From Actinomyces glycerinitolerans (GTDB lineage: Bacteria > Actinomycetota > Actinomycetes > Actinomycetales > Actinomycetaceae), in NCBI RefSeq assembly GCF_900098745.1, contig NZ_FQTT01000016.1:52457-116456 (forward strand): a stretch of 64,000 nucleotides of DNA, in the 5' to 3' direction. How positions within the stretch are numbered: the first letter of the stretch is position 1; each line of letters opens with the position of its first letter. Position numbers and translations under genes: made by a program. Shown piece after piece: positions 8,482 through 16,702 of the stretch. Under the pieces are notes generated by a model. It was given only the letters and a program-made list of their open reading frames with translations. It was not told the origin of the DNA and searched no databases.

Positions 8482-8997
8482 CTCGGCCAGCCACGGGCAG
8501 CGGCGGCGCAGTAGGTGCTCGAAGCGCGCATGCATTGTGATCACGGCCGCCGGGCAGTCCCGGCAGGCGCCCTCCAGCGCCACCTCGACGACGCCGTCGG
8601 CCACCGCCCGCACGGTGAAGGAGCCGCCGTGGGCCGCGGCGATCGCCCCCACCGGCCCGACGGCGATCTCCCGGGCCGCCGCCTCCAGCGCCTCGTCCGG
8701 CCCCACCCCGACGGCGCCCGCCGCCGGCTTCCACGCCCCGGGTGCGCCGAGCGCGTCCACCAGGGCGGTGCGCACCCGGGCGCCGTCGTCCCGCCAACTG
8801 CGGCCCTTGCCCAGCAGCGTGAGTACCGCCCCGGGCACCACCTCAATGCCGGCCAGGGTGCCGTCGTCGAGCAGGGTCTGCAGCAGGCGCGGGGCGCGGG
8901 CCACGGTCCCGGAGAAGTCCAGCAGTCCGTCGGGGATCACCCAACGCAGCACGGCCGGGTCTGGGGTCGCCACGGGATGCGTGGGGACGACGCTCAT
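8452..8997 (-). CDS. NifU-like Fe-S cluster scaffold/carrier
   Basis: A 181-residue protein with an Nfu_N-like N-terminal domain (residues about 12-85, DGLLDFSGTVARAP...) and a C-terminal NifU domain carrying the cluster-binding CxxC in GACRDCPAAVITM near residue 144. Known Nfu proteins carry [4Fe-4S] clusters to client enzymes; clients nearby could be the radical SAM enzyme and ferrochelatase. AAAGGAG precedes the ATG at 8997. The final VREAPRSAS tail and the stop come from a dispersed 45-bp repeat, so the original C-terminus has been replaced or extended. Monocistronic by position. Confidence 0.8.
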   Translation of the reverse strand: MSVVPTHPVATPDPAVLRWVIPDGLLDFSGTVARAPRLLQTLLDDGTLAGIEVVPGAVLTLLGKGRSWRDDGARVRTALVDALGAPGAWKPAAGAVGVGPDEALEAAAREIAVGPVGAIAAAHGGSFTVRAVADGVVEVALEGACRDCPAAVITMHARFEHLLRRRCPWLAEVREAPRSAS

Positions 8998-9080
8998 GGC
9001 GGCTCCTTTCGGTGGGTTGGCGTGCGGCTGGACGATCCTGCCGTGCCGGATCGCTGCACCCTGGTCTCCCCGCGTACGGC

Positions 9081-9758
9081 TTACTCCGGTGCAAAGCGCA
9101 GGGTGGCGCTGCGTGATGGCGGCAAGAGTCGCATTTGTAGGTAGTTCGACAGTACCTGCTCACCACCAACGCGGAACGCCGCAGACAGACGCGCCTCGCG
9201 CAGTTCAGACACGTTCACGTGCTGCCAATCGATAGGGTGACCCACACGTGTCGCGAGTCGGTCGATGTAGGCACTCTGTGAGCGGGTGTTGCCGTCGCGG
9301 AACGGATGACAGAATGTCAGCGTCCCCCAGCGATCCGCGAGCCTGTCAGCAAACTCCTTCTCTGGAAGACCTACCAGATAGTCTTCTTCCACAAGCCGAT
9401 CGAACAACGCATCAAGATACGGCTTGTAGAATTCCGATGGTGCGTACTGGAACGGCGTACCGCCCGCCCCAACCTCGTCTCCTACCTTCCGCAGTTCGCC
9501 CGCCCAATCCAGTACCGGGCTCATGAAACGCCGATGAATCGAGCGAAGATAATCAAGGTCGAGCCGATCAGGGATCGGCTCGAGCTGCAAAATCGCCCAC
9601 TCCGCCGAGGCACTGATGTTCATCGCCCGATCGACACCGGCCTGCGTGATCAACCCAAGCTTGTTGCGGAGTACTCCTCCGCTTCCAGGGATCGTGTAGC
9701 GGTCGTCCTCAGCCACGGCCGGTAGCACACTCGTTCGCGCCAAGTTGCGCCAACGCAT
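9081..9758 (-). CDS. Fic-domain toxin (putative AMP transferase) with an altered motif
   Basis: Fic enzymes transfer AMP (or other nucleotide parts) to target hydroxyls; in toxin-antitoxin pairs the target is usually a topoisomerase. The 225-residue protein has an N-terminal antitoxin-contacting region, FHRRFMSPVLDWAG-like helices (FMSPVLDWAGELR near residue 79), and the active loop HPFRDGNTRSQS at 151-162. Consensus is HPFx[D/E]GNGRxxR: the catalytic His151, Asp155 and Asn157 are present, but the second glycine is Thr and the last arginine is Ser162. The gene starts inside the upstream antitoxin gene (50-base overlap), the classical coupled layout. Thr at the glycine position occurs in other Fic proteins; loss of the last arginine is less usual. 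Confidence 0.85.
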   Translation of the reverse strand: MRWRNLARTSVLPAVAEDDRYTIPGSGGVLRNKLGLITQAGVDRAMNISASAEWAILQLEPIPDRLDLDYLRSIHRRFMSPVLDWAGELRKVGDEVGAGGTPFQYAPSEFYKPYLDALFDRLVEEDYLVGLPEKEFADRLADRWGTLTFCHPFRDGNTRSQSAYIDRLATRVGHPIDWQHVNVSELREARLSAAFRVGGEQVLSNYLQMRLLPPSRSATLRFAPE

Positions 9759-9924
9759 CCCGAACTTCTGCGCGCGCCGCCTCCGGCGACAGCTCGCCCG
9801 TCAGGATCCGGCGCGCGCGCCCCATGTCCTCCTCATCCGGGAAGTGACCAGCGAGCTGCTGGCCCTTCTCGATCAACGCGAGCGACTGCTCAACATCAAC
9901 AATCGGAACAGTCTTGACAACCAT
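9709..9924 (-). CDS. Fic antitoxin, VbhA-like
   Basis: A 71-residue small acidic protein directly before and overlapping the Fic gene. It has the two-helix look of VbhA-type antitoxins: SLALIEKGQQLAGHF followed by RARRILTGELSPEAARAEV. The exact inhibitory (S/T)xxxE(G/N) motif is not present; SLALIEKG has one extra residue between Ser and Glu. I chose ATG 9924 because an AGGAG lies 7 bases upstream; the frame stays open to 9975, but without a ribosome site. The function rests on context more than on sequence. Confidence 0.65.
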   Translation of the reverse strand: MVVKTVPIVDVEQSLALIEKGQQLAGHFPDEEDMGRARRILTGELSPEAARAEVRDALAQLGANECATGRG

Positions 9925-10030
9925 CTCGAGGCTCCTCTCCTGCGCCCAGGCTACCGTCTTGAGTACAAGGGGCAAAGGACGAGTCCGGGCAGTTTCGGTG
10001 CGGCGGATGTGCGGCCTGGCCGCGCGGGCT

Positions 10031-10069
10031 GAACCGATCTCAGTACGTAGCTTCTACCGATCTCGGCGA
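10031..10069. repeat. 39-bp dispersed element, copy 1
   Basis: Two ACCGATCTC half-units 23 bases apart around a TACGTAGCTTCT core. Related copies are at 26507-26545 and 54840-54878. It lies between the feoB stop and the Fic antitoxin gene. Confidence 0.7.
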
Positions 10070-10100
10070 GGGGGGCGGGGCCGGTGGCGCCGGTTCCGGG

Positions 10101-12251
10101 TCAAATGAGGGCGGCCACCACGGCGTGGGCGATGGCGCCTGCCACCCACGCGAGCACGAACAGGTAGCCGTAGGCGATCGCCGACCACTTCCAGGTGCCG
10201 GTCTCGCGGCGTATCGCCCCGGCGGTGGCCATGCACTGCATGGCGAAGACGAAGAAGGCCAGCAGTGCCGCGACCGTCGCCGGGTTGAACAGGGGCTCGC
10301 CGGCGTGGGCGACCAGCGTGTCCTCGGTGTAGGTCATGGCCGCCAGCTGCGCACCCGGCTCCTCCGGGTCCCCGGCGGCCGCGATCTGCCCGAGCGTGGC
10401 GACCGCCGTCTCCCGGGCCACCAGGGAGGACATGACCGCCACATTGATGCGCCAGTCGAAGCCCAGCGGCTCGAACACCGGCTGGATCGCCTTGCCAATG
10501 GATGCCGCCAGTGAGGAGTCCATGGTGTAGCTGGTGCGTTGGGCGTCCAGCAGCGCCTGCAGCTCCTCGGGGTCGTTTACGACCGCGCCGTCGTCGTCCA
10601 GGACCGTGGAGGAGGCGGGGTCGGCCACGGCGGCGGCGATCGGCGCGCACTCGGCGCTGGTGTCGCAGTGGGCGGTGAACTCCGCCTCCGAGCGGGCGGG
10701 CACGTTCAGCCCCACCCACACCAGGATGGTGGCCGCCAGGATGATGGTGCCCGCCTTCTTCAGGAAGCCCTTGCATGCGTCCCACACCATTAGGGCCACC
10801 GTGCGGGCGCGCGGCAGCCGGTAGGGCGGCATCTCCATGTAGAAGGGCAGCAGCACGCCGTCCCGGTCGGTCAGGCGCTTGACCACCCGTGCGGCCAGCA
10901 TGGCCGCGACCGCCCCGGCCAGGTACAGGCCGAACATGATCGTGCCCGCCGCCCCGAACGGGCCGATGCGCTGGCCGGGGTCGACCAGCAGGGAGATCAT
11001 GATGATGTAGACGGGCAGGCGCGCCGAGCAGGTCATCAGCGGCGCCGCCAGCATGGTGGCCAGACGGTCCTTGGCGCTGGGCAGCGTGCGGGTGGCCATG
11101 ATGCCGGGGATGGCGCACGCCAGCGACGACAGCAGTGCCACGAAGGCGCGCCCCTCCAACCCCGCCCGGCTCATCACCCGGTCCATGAGGAAGGCGGCGC
11201 GCGACATGTACCCCACGCCCTCCATCAGGGCGATCAGCAGGAACATGATGGCGATCTGCGGCAGGAACACCAGCACCCCGCCGACGCCGCCGATCACGCC
11301 GTCGGCCAGCAGCCCCGCCAGCAGCGGCGCGGGGCCGTCCAGCCAGGTGTGGACGGCGTCGCCCAGGAGTCCGAAGCCGGCCTCGATGGCGTCCTGGAAG
11401 GGGGCGGCCCAGGTGAAGATCGCCTGGAAGAAGGTGAACATGACCGCGAAGAACACCAGCGTGCCCCACAGCGGGTGCAGCAGTACTCGGTCGACGGCGG
11501 CGGTGCGCGAGTCGGGCACGGGGGCGGTGTAGTCGGCGGCGGCGAGGATCGAGGTCACCCAGGAGGTGCGCTCCGGGCCGCTGGTCGGTGGCGCGATGGG
11601 GGCGCGCGACCAGTCGCGCCAGGCGGAGAGGGTGCGGCGCAGCTGCGGGATGCCGGTGGTGCGGTTGCCGATCACCCGCACCGCGGGCACGCCGAGCGCC
11701 GCGCCCAGGGCCTCGACGTCGAGCCGGCCGCCGCGGCGAGTCAGCTCGTCGGTCATGGTGACTGCGAGCGCGGTGGGCAGGCCCAGGGCGAGGGCCTGCG
11801 CGACGAAGCCCAGGGAGCGGGACAGGGTGGTGGCGTCGACGACGACCAGCAGCGCGTCGGGCGGGGCGACGTCGTGGCAGTGGCCGGTCAGGACGTCGTG
11901 CACGACCCGCTCGTCGGGGCTGATGGGCTCCAGCGAGTAGGCGCCCGGCAGGTCCTCCAGGGCGAGGGTGAGCGGGTCGGAGCCGGTCTCGGCGGCGGAG
12001 AGCTCCAAGGCACCCAGGGAGCGGGAGACCGTGACGCCCGGATAGTTGCCGGTCTTGGCGCGCAGGCCGGTGAGCGTGTTGTAGATGGAGGTCTTGCCCG
12101 CGTTGGGGGCGCCCGCCAGGGCGATGCGGGCGGCGGCGTCGACCGGGGCGGAGGACGCGGAACCGTGGCAGGAGGGTTCGTGGCAGGAGGGCATGTCGAT
12201 GGGCGTACCTGTCTGGCCCGGGGCCGTTGTGGTTTCGACGGCGGTGCTCAT
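10101..12251 (-). CDS. feoB: Ferrous iron transporter FeoB
   Basis: GTP-dependent Fe2+ uptake permease of the cytoplasmic membrane. The 716-residue protein has an N-terminal G domain: G1 GAPNAGKTS at residues 47-55, switch I GNYPGVTVS, G3 DLPGAYSL, G4-like TMTDE. The C-terminal part has paired Gate domains with many membrane segments (for example LLSSLACAIPGIMATRTL). A CHEPSCHG cysteine-histidine motif sits at residues 23-30 before the G domain. The ATG overlaps the feoA stop by four bases. Confidence 0.95.
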   Translation of the reverse strand: MSTAVETTTAPGQTGTPIDMPSCHEPSCHGSASSAPVDAAARIALAGAPNAGKTSIYNTLTGLRAKTGNYPGVTVSRSLGALELSAAETGSDPLTLALEDLPGAYSLEPISPDERVVHDVLTGHCHDVAPPDALLVVVDATTLSRSLGFVAQALALGLPTALAVTMTDELTRRGGRLDVEALGAALGVPAVRVIGNRTTGIPQLRRTLSAWRDWSRAPIAPPTSGPERTSWVTSILAAADYTAPVPDSRTAAVDRVLLHPLWGTLVFFAVMFTFFQAIFTWAAPFQDAIEAGFGLLGDAVHTWLDGPAPLLAGLLADGVIGGVGGVLVFLPQIAIMFLLIALMEGVGYMSRAAFLMDRVMSRAGLEGRAFVALLSSLACAIPGIMATRTLPSAKDRLATMLAAPLMTCSARLPVYIIMISLLVDPGQRIGPFGAAGTIMFGLYLAGAVAAMLAARVVKRLTDRDGVLLPFYMEMPPYRLPRARTVALMVWDACKGFLKKAGTIILAATILVWVGLNVPARSEAEFTAHCDTSAECAPIAAAVADPASSTVLDDDGAVVNDPEELQALLDAQRTSYTMDSSLAASIGKAIQPVFEPLGFDWRINVAVMSSLVARETAVATLGQIAAAGDPEEPGAQLAAMTYTEDTLVAHAGEPLFNPATVAALLAFFVFAMQCMATAGAIRRETGTWKWSAIAYGYLFVLAWVAGAIAHAVVAALI

Positions 12252-12604
12252 ACGGCGGTCTCCGGTGCGGCGGGTGCTTGTGAGGCGGGCTCCGATGGAG
12301 AAGCGGGCGCGGAGGCGGGCGCCAGGACCTCCACGGACACCAGCGCGGCGTCGCGCCGGCGCAGGCTGAGCTCATAGTCGGCGACGTGGTAGACGGTCGG
12401 GTCGCCCAGGGGGGCGCGGCGGCCCACTGCGACCTCGCGGCCGGGCTCGAAGCCGAGGTCGGCCAGCCGCCGGGCGAGGGCCTCGCCGCGATCGGCGGAG
12501 ACGGCGGTGATGCGGGCGCGCGTGCCACGAGGCAGGGTGGGCAGGGAGACGATCGAGGCTGCGGGCCCAGATGATGTTGTGCTGGCCGTGGTCGGTGCGG
12601 CCAT
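12248..12604 (-). CDS. feoA: FeoA SH3-like iron transport protein
   Basis: Small cytosolic partner of FeoB. Residues about 25-100 form the FeoA/SH3-like domain: LPRGTRARITAVSADRGEA, then LADLGFEPGREVAVGRRAP. I chose ATG 12604 (118 residues) because AAGGAG lies 6 bases upstream; an upstream in-frame ATG at 12634 has no ribosome site. The C-terminus is Ala/Pro/Ser-rich and unlike the family. It overlaps feoB by four bases, so the two genes are translated together. Confidence 0.88.
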   Translation of the reverse strand: MAAPTTASTTSSGPAASIVSLPTLPRGTRARITAVSADRGEALARRLADLGFEPGREVAVGRRAPLGDPTVYHVADYELSLRRRDAALVSVEVLAPASAPASPSEPASQAPAAPETAV

Positions 12605-12892
12605 GTCTGGCTCCTTGGTCTTGGTGACGCTCACGGTGCGGGTCAGTAGGTGCCGATCGGCCGTGCTGACCGGGCGGGTCGCGGTGTCGAGCGGGCGCTG
12701 GCGCCCGCCTGCCGAGTCAAAGATAGGCTGTGGTAAACAGCAGCGGAAATCCTGTGACCGGGGCCATGCCTGGATGTGTGCCTGTAGGTAGCGCCGGGGA
12801 TTTCGTTGTGGTGGCTGCTTTGGTGGTCTCGCGGTGAAATGTGGCGAGCGTCACGGGTATGGACCTGGCGTGGGTGTTATGGGGTTGTTATC
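12605..12892. other. Divergent intergenic region between feoA and the toxin island
   Basis: About 290 bases separating the minus-strand feoAB operon from the plus-strand island. It should hold both promoters. I see no DtxR/IdeR-type palindrome or Fur box by eye and no clear -35/-10 pair. Confidence 0.4.
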
Positions 12893-13393
12893 GTGACAGG
12901 TGTGGAGGATGTTTCCCTGGAGGCGCGTTTGGCGCGGATTCGTGCGGATGTGGAGCGGTCTCGGCGGGATGCGCGGGCGGCTGCGCGGATGCAGGAGCGG
13001 GCTGAGGGTATCCGGGCTCGGGGTGTTTCGCGGGGGCGTGAGGTGCGTGTGGAGGTTGATGTTGCGGGCCGGCTGGTGGGGATCACGTTCCTGCCCGCTA
13101 GTGAGGGCTTGTCTTTGCGGGGCCTGTCGGAGGCGGTGATGGCGGCTTTGGCGGATGCGCGCCGGCGGGCGACCGAGCAGGTGCGGTTGGTGGTGGATGA
13201 GACCCTGGGGGCGGACTCGGCTCTGGGCCGCCGGGTGCTGGAGTCCTACCAGCAGGACACCACCGGCGGTGGTGCCGGTGGGGGCGCCTCCCGGCCTGCC
13301 GGGGGCGCGTCCGATGGTGGCTCTGGTGGTGGGTCGGGGCTGGTGGGGCCGAATGTTATTCGTATGCCGTGGGAGCGTGAGCAGGGCCGGTGA
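12893..13393 (+). CDS. YbaB/EbfC-like protein of a type VII toxin locus
   Basis: About 166 residues. The middle (VRVEVDVAGRLVGITFLP ... LSEAVMAALADARRRA) matches the YbaB/EbfC nucleoid-protein fold, preceded by a helical, charged N-terminus and followed by a Gly/Ser-rich tail. Copies of this family commonly open actinobacterial ESX/WXG toxin loci, where their role is unknown. The start is uncertain: GTG 12893 suits the homologous N-terminus (VEDVSLEARLARI), but no clear ribosome site precedes it, and the frame is open from 12806. It is followed by the EspC-like gene after 78 bases. Confidence 0.65.
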   Translation: MTGVEDVSLEARLARIRADVERSRRDARAAARMQERAEGIRARGVSRGREVRVEVDVAGRLVGITFLPASEGLSLRGLSEAVMAALADARRRATEQVRLVVDETLGADSALGRRVLESYQQDTTGGGAGGGASRPAGGASDGGSGGGSGLVGPNVIRMPWEREQGR

Positions 13394-13471
13394 CGCCCCT
13401 GGTGCGCTGGGGCTGGACTTGGCTGGGGTTGGCTGAATGTTTCTGGAGGAGTGTGTTTGTGATGGGAGTTG

Positions 13472-13789
13472 ATGGCTGTGAGTGTTGGTGTTGAGGTTGA
13501 TACCGGTGTGCTGCGTTCGGGTGGTGGTGATGCCCTGGGGGTGGCTGACGGTGTGGACGTGGCGTTGGATGCCGCGGGTGTGGCGCTGGCGGGTGATGCG
13601 TTTGGGGTGATGTGTTCGCCCTTGTTTGTGCCGGCTTATGCGTTGTTGTCTACGGCGGTCAATGGTGCGGTTGCTGGTACGGGTGAGAGTGTGGAGGAGG
13701 CGGGCATGGATCTGCGCACTGTGGCGCAGGAGTTGGATGAGACCGACGCCGATGCTGCTGCCGGGGCCCGGGCGCTGAGCGGCTGGTAG
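13472..13789 (+). CDS. EspC-like type VII secretion-associated protein
   Basis: A 105-residue helical protein resembling ESX-associated EspC-family proteins: hydrophobic/Ala-Gly-rich helices, AGDAFGVMCSPLFVPAY in the middle, and a C-terminal EETDAD-like acidic end (LDETDADAAAGARAL). No signal peptide. Such proteins are co-secreted partners of large ESX substrates. ATG 13472 has GGGAG only three bases away; GTG 13478 is an alternative. It lies directly before the large toxin gene. Confidence 0.6.
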   Translation: MAVSVGVEVDTGVLRSGGGDALGVADGVDVALDAAGVALAGDAFGVMCSPLFVPAYALLSTAVNGAVAGTGESVEEAGMDLRTVAQELDETDADAAAGARALSGW

Positions 13790-13854
13790 CCGGCGGCCCC
13801 GGCACTGGGGCGTCGCTGCTGTTCCTGAATTCGTAGCTTTATTGGAGGGTCCCT

Positions 13855-15522
13855 GTGAATAAGTACTTTGAGTTGATGGGTGATCCGGCCACCGGCCAGC
13901 CCATCACCACCAGCACCGCCAGCACCACTGCGACCGCGACCGCCACTGCGGCTGCTGGTAGTAGCAGCAGCTTCGGCGCCGGTGGCGGTGGTGGTTTCGG
14001 CGGCGGTGACGGTAGCGGTGTGGGTACTGGTGGTTTGCCTGCTGGGGAGTACGGGGGCGGTACCGGTGGTTACGCCGGTGGCGGGTCGTCTGCCGGTGGT
14101 GGTAATCCGTTGGTGGCGCAGGCGGAGGATTCGTCGACGGGGTTGTCGGGTCTGCGTCTGGTTGAGGATGGCCAGGACGTTGTTGATGCGTTGAAGACGG
14201 ATTCGTGGGTGGATGATGCGCTGGCGGGTTTCGGCACGGTCGCGGACACGGTCGCTTTGGTTGCTGATCCGATCGGTGAGGTGCTGGGCAGTGCGATTGG
14301 GTGGGCGATTGAGCACCTGGATCCGCTCAAGACCTGGTTGTATGAGCTCACTGGTGATCCGGGTCAGGTGACTGCGGGTGCGGACACGTGGGCGAACATC
14401 GCCACCAAGCTGGATGCGTGCAGCGTGGATTTGACCGACTCGATCCAGGTGCGCCTGGGCGGGCAGTCCTCCGAAGCGGTCAATGCGTATAAGTCTTTTC
14501 AGACGGATAACGCGGCCCGGTTGTCGTTGGCGGCTTCCCTGGCTGGGGGTATCTCCAAGGGGTTGACGGTGGCGTCGGTGATCGTGCAGGTCGTGCATGA
14601 GATGGTGCGTGATGCGATCGCTGATGTGCTGGCGAAGCTTGCCACCAAGCTGGCCGCCACCGCCCTGACTGCGGGGGTGGCGGCTATCTGGGCGGTCCCC
14701 TCCCTGGCGTCGGACGTGTTCAAGTGGGCTACCCGGTTGGAGCGTGAGGTCACCGCGGTGGTCAGGTCCGCCTCCAGCCTGGGGGACGTGTTCAAACGCG
14801 CCACCACGTTAATGGACAACCTGTCCGACGGGCTGAAGGGCCTGGGCCCCCACCCCGCCATGGCGAACATGGGCCCGGTCCCGCACACTCCCCGCACGCC
14901 CAGCACGCCCCGGGCCGGCCGAACCCCACCCCGAGCCGGAGGCGGTGGTAAAGGCGGCAGCGGCAAGGGCGCCGGTAAAGGCGGCCAGTCGCCACGTAGC
15001 CCGCAGCCCAAACCCCAGCCCAAAACCGTCGACCCGAAGCCCGTGATCGGCGGTAAGAGCAAGAGCGGGCCATCGCGGAATAGCCCTAACGCAAAGTCCC
15101 AAGCTGCTTACCGGAGAGCGCAAGACGCAAAACGCCAACTGCCGAAGACCGAAAGGAACAGGACAAAGGCTGTTTCATCCGACCACAACAAAACATTAAG
15201 CGGATGGGGCGGCAATCGCCCTTCCGAATTCCATAAGCCGAATGTCGACGAAGTGCTTGCCAAGCAAAGAGAAATCGGGCATCCGCCGGTGGACATGGGC
15301 GGCAGAGATCATGGCGTTTTAGGTCAGTGCAAGGCTTCGCACGCCGAGCGCCAACAGTCTCTCATCGCCAAGGAACCGGACATTGGCGTCTCCAAAAACA
15401 TCTGCCCTGACTGCATGGGATACTTCCGAAAGCTTGCAGCATACGAAGGGCGCGAATGGCGCGTCACGGACCCGAGGGGCACTTGGCTGTTTCGTCCGGA
15501 TGGCAGCGTCGTCAAACCTTAA
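13855..15522 (+). CDS. Secreted polymorphic toxin with C-terminal deaminase domain
   Basis: A 555-residue modular toxin. Residues 1-95 are Ser/Thr/Gly-rich. About 170-310 is a WXG100-like helical region containing GADTWANIATKLDACSVDL, then SSEAVNAYKSF. About 330-400 is a Pro/Lys-rich linker. About 425-555 is the toxin tip. The tip has zinc-deaminase signatures: HAE (His496, Glu498) and CPDC (Cys517, Cys520), ending DPRGTWLFRPDGS, the pattern of secreted nucleic-acid/nucleotide deaminases. The family predicts cytosine deamination of nucleic acid; the exact substrate cannot be read from sequence. GGAGG precedes the GTG start. From about 15060 the DNA is visibly less GC-rich than upstream, as expected for an exchanged tip. 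The next gene is the predicted immunity gene. Confidence 0.8.
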   Translation: MNKYFELMGDPATGQPITTSTASTTATATATAAAGSSSSFGAGGGGGFGGGDGSGVGTGGLPAGEYGGGTGGYAGGGSSAGGGNPLVAQAEDSSTGLSGLRLVEDGQDVVDALKTDSWVDDALAGFGTVADTVALVADPIGEVLGSAIGWAIEHLDPLKTWLYELTGDPGQVTAGADTWANIATKLDACSVDLTDSIQVRLGGQSSEAVNAYKSFQTDNAARLSLAASLAGGISKGLTVASVIVQVVHEMVRDAIADVLAKLATKLAATALTAGVAAIWAVPSLASDVFKWATRLEREVTAVVRSASSLGDVFKRATTLMDNLSDGLKGLGPHPAMANMGPVPHTPRTPSTPRAGRTPPRAGGGGKGGSGKGAGKGGQSPRSPQPKPQPKTVDPKPVIGGKSKSGPSRNSPNAKSQAAYRRAQDAKRQLPKTERNRTKAVSSDHNKTLSGWGGNRPSEFHKPNVDEVLAKQREIGHPPVDMGGRDHGVLGQCKASHAERQQSLIAKEPDIGVSKNICPDCMGYFRKLAAYEGREWRVTDPRGTWLFRPDGSVVKP

Positions 15523-15587
15523 CGAAACAGAGGTGCCGTAATACGTCCTTGCGCATAACATGCCTCACTCAAGGAAGGTGAACTCAC

Positions 15588-16202
15588 ATGATCGACACGA
15601 CTGTCCTCAATCGGGAAATATCTGCTGGTAGAACCGCGCTTTCTTCAAGCGACGAGGCAATCCTACCGCTTGGTGTGCGCAGACGTATTTGGGCCGCAAT
15701 GCAGGACCCTGACGACGATGACGCCACTTATCGGCGTCGTGTAGAGTTGGCGATTCTGTGCGTCAAGCGAGTCCAGCACATCTGGGACCGGGGGTTCCCT
15801 GGTGACGCAGGGGTTAGCGAGATGCTTACGCTCGCACAAGAACTCGTCAACGAGCAAGCCGACCCAGAGCAGGCGGAGTGGCGCGCGGAAACCTTTTTGG
15901 ACAACGTTCTTGACAGTGTCTCGTCATTTGATGCCATCGTTCAGCCTGCCACCTTTGTGGCTGACGCCGCTTCACGTACAGTGATATCTGCCTGTTATCG
16001 TAACCCTGATTACGATACCGCGGATCCGGAAACGGACGACGATGAGCTGCTGCCAGACTCGCTTGAGCCGAGTTATAGCTGCGCTAGTGCAGCTGCGGGT
16101 GCTTTGAATTGGCAGCCGATTGAGGAGACTGATGTGGAGGCGCGTCGAGAGTTTTGGACCTGGTACTTGGATGAGGCTATCCCCCAGGTCCTTGCAGAAT
16201 GA
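15588..16202 (+). CDS. Immunity protein, Imm5-like
   Basis: A 204-residue cytosolic, acidic, mostly helical protein with no signal or membrane segment. It resembles Imm5-family immunity proteins: LGVRRRIWAAM near residue 28, a central RRRVELAILCVKRVQHIWD, and the C-terminal EFWTWYLDEAIPQV. It lies 65 bases after the deaminase toxin with AAGGTGA before the ATG, and shares that tip's lower GC, so the two probably moved together. Expected role: binds and blocks the deaminase in the producing cell. Confidence 0.7.
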   Translation: MIDTTVLNREISAGRTALSSSDEAILPLGVRRRIWAAMQDPDDDDATYRRRVELAILCVKRVQHIWDRGFPGDAGVSEMLTLAQELVNEQADPEQAEWRAETFLDNVLDSVSSFDAIVQPATFVADAASRTVISACYRNPDYDTADPETDDDELLPDSLEPSYSCASAAAGALNWQPIEETDVEARREFWTWYLDEAIPQVLAE

Positions 16203-16631
16203 CGCCAGACAGAGGCAACCGTCTTCGAAAGCGGTTTGGAGCAGGCCAGCCCGCGGTGAGGTGTCTGGGGTGAGGGGGAGAACAATCTCTCTATTCGTTC
16301 CCAGGCGTATGAGGAGCAGGTCACCGGGGTTACCGTGAAGGACTCCTATTACGTCGACGGCGTGGAGTTCGACGGTTTCTACGACGGTGCCCTCCACGAC
16401 GCCAAGGGCTTCTACTACAACCTCACCAAAACCCCATTCGGCGACAACGTCATTACCGAGATGGTTGATTCAGCAAATGATTAACTTGACGCGGTGCGGG
16501 CGGTTGGCGCCAGTACGCCTATACGCTGGCATGTGGCCGAACCCGAAATGCTCGACCTGCTCAAAGACATGCAAAGCGCTGGGGATTTCCCTGCTGGGAT
16601 TGAGTTGGTGCACACTCCACCGAACTTCTAA
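16203..16631 (+). pseudogene. Degraded Tox-REase-5 nuclease toxin tip
   Basis: One continuous frame holds a restriction-endonuclease-fold toxin tip: QAYEEQVTG, YYVDGVEFDGFYDG, HDAKGFYY, then STPIRWHVAEPEMLDLL and IELVHTPPNF at the natural stop (16629-16631). The frame is broken by TGA at 16257-16259 and TAA at 16482-16484, and has no start or secretion domain. Both stops are one C-to-T change from sense codons (CGA, CAA). The catalytic-type D...E...DAK segment is intact. It is an orphan cassette next to an Imm52-like gene, the immunity type usually paired with Tox-REase-5. Confidence 0.7.
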
Positions 16632-16702
16632 ACCACGCCAGGCGCACTCAGCTTTGATATTATTAGCCGAGACAAGGAACACGGGGGAAGGGACACCTAC
16701 TG

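Noticed and set aside
12605..12892. Iron-regulator (DtxR/IdeR or Fur) box before feoA
   Set aside because: No palindrome matching either consensus could be found by eye.
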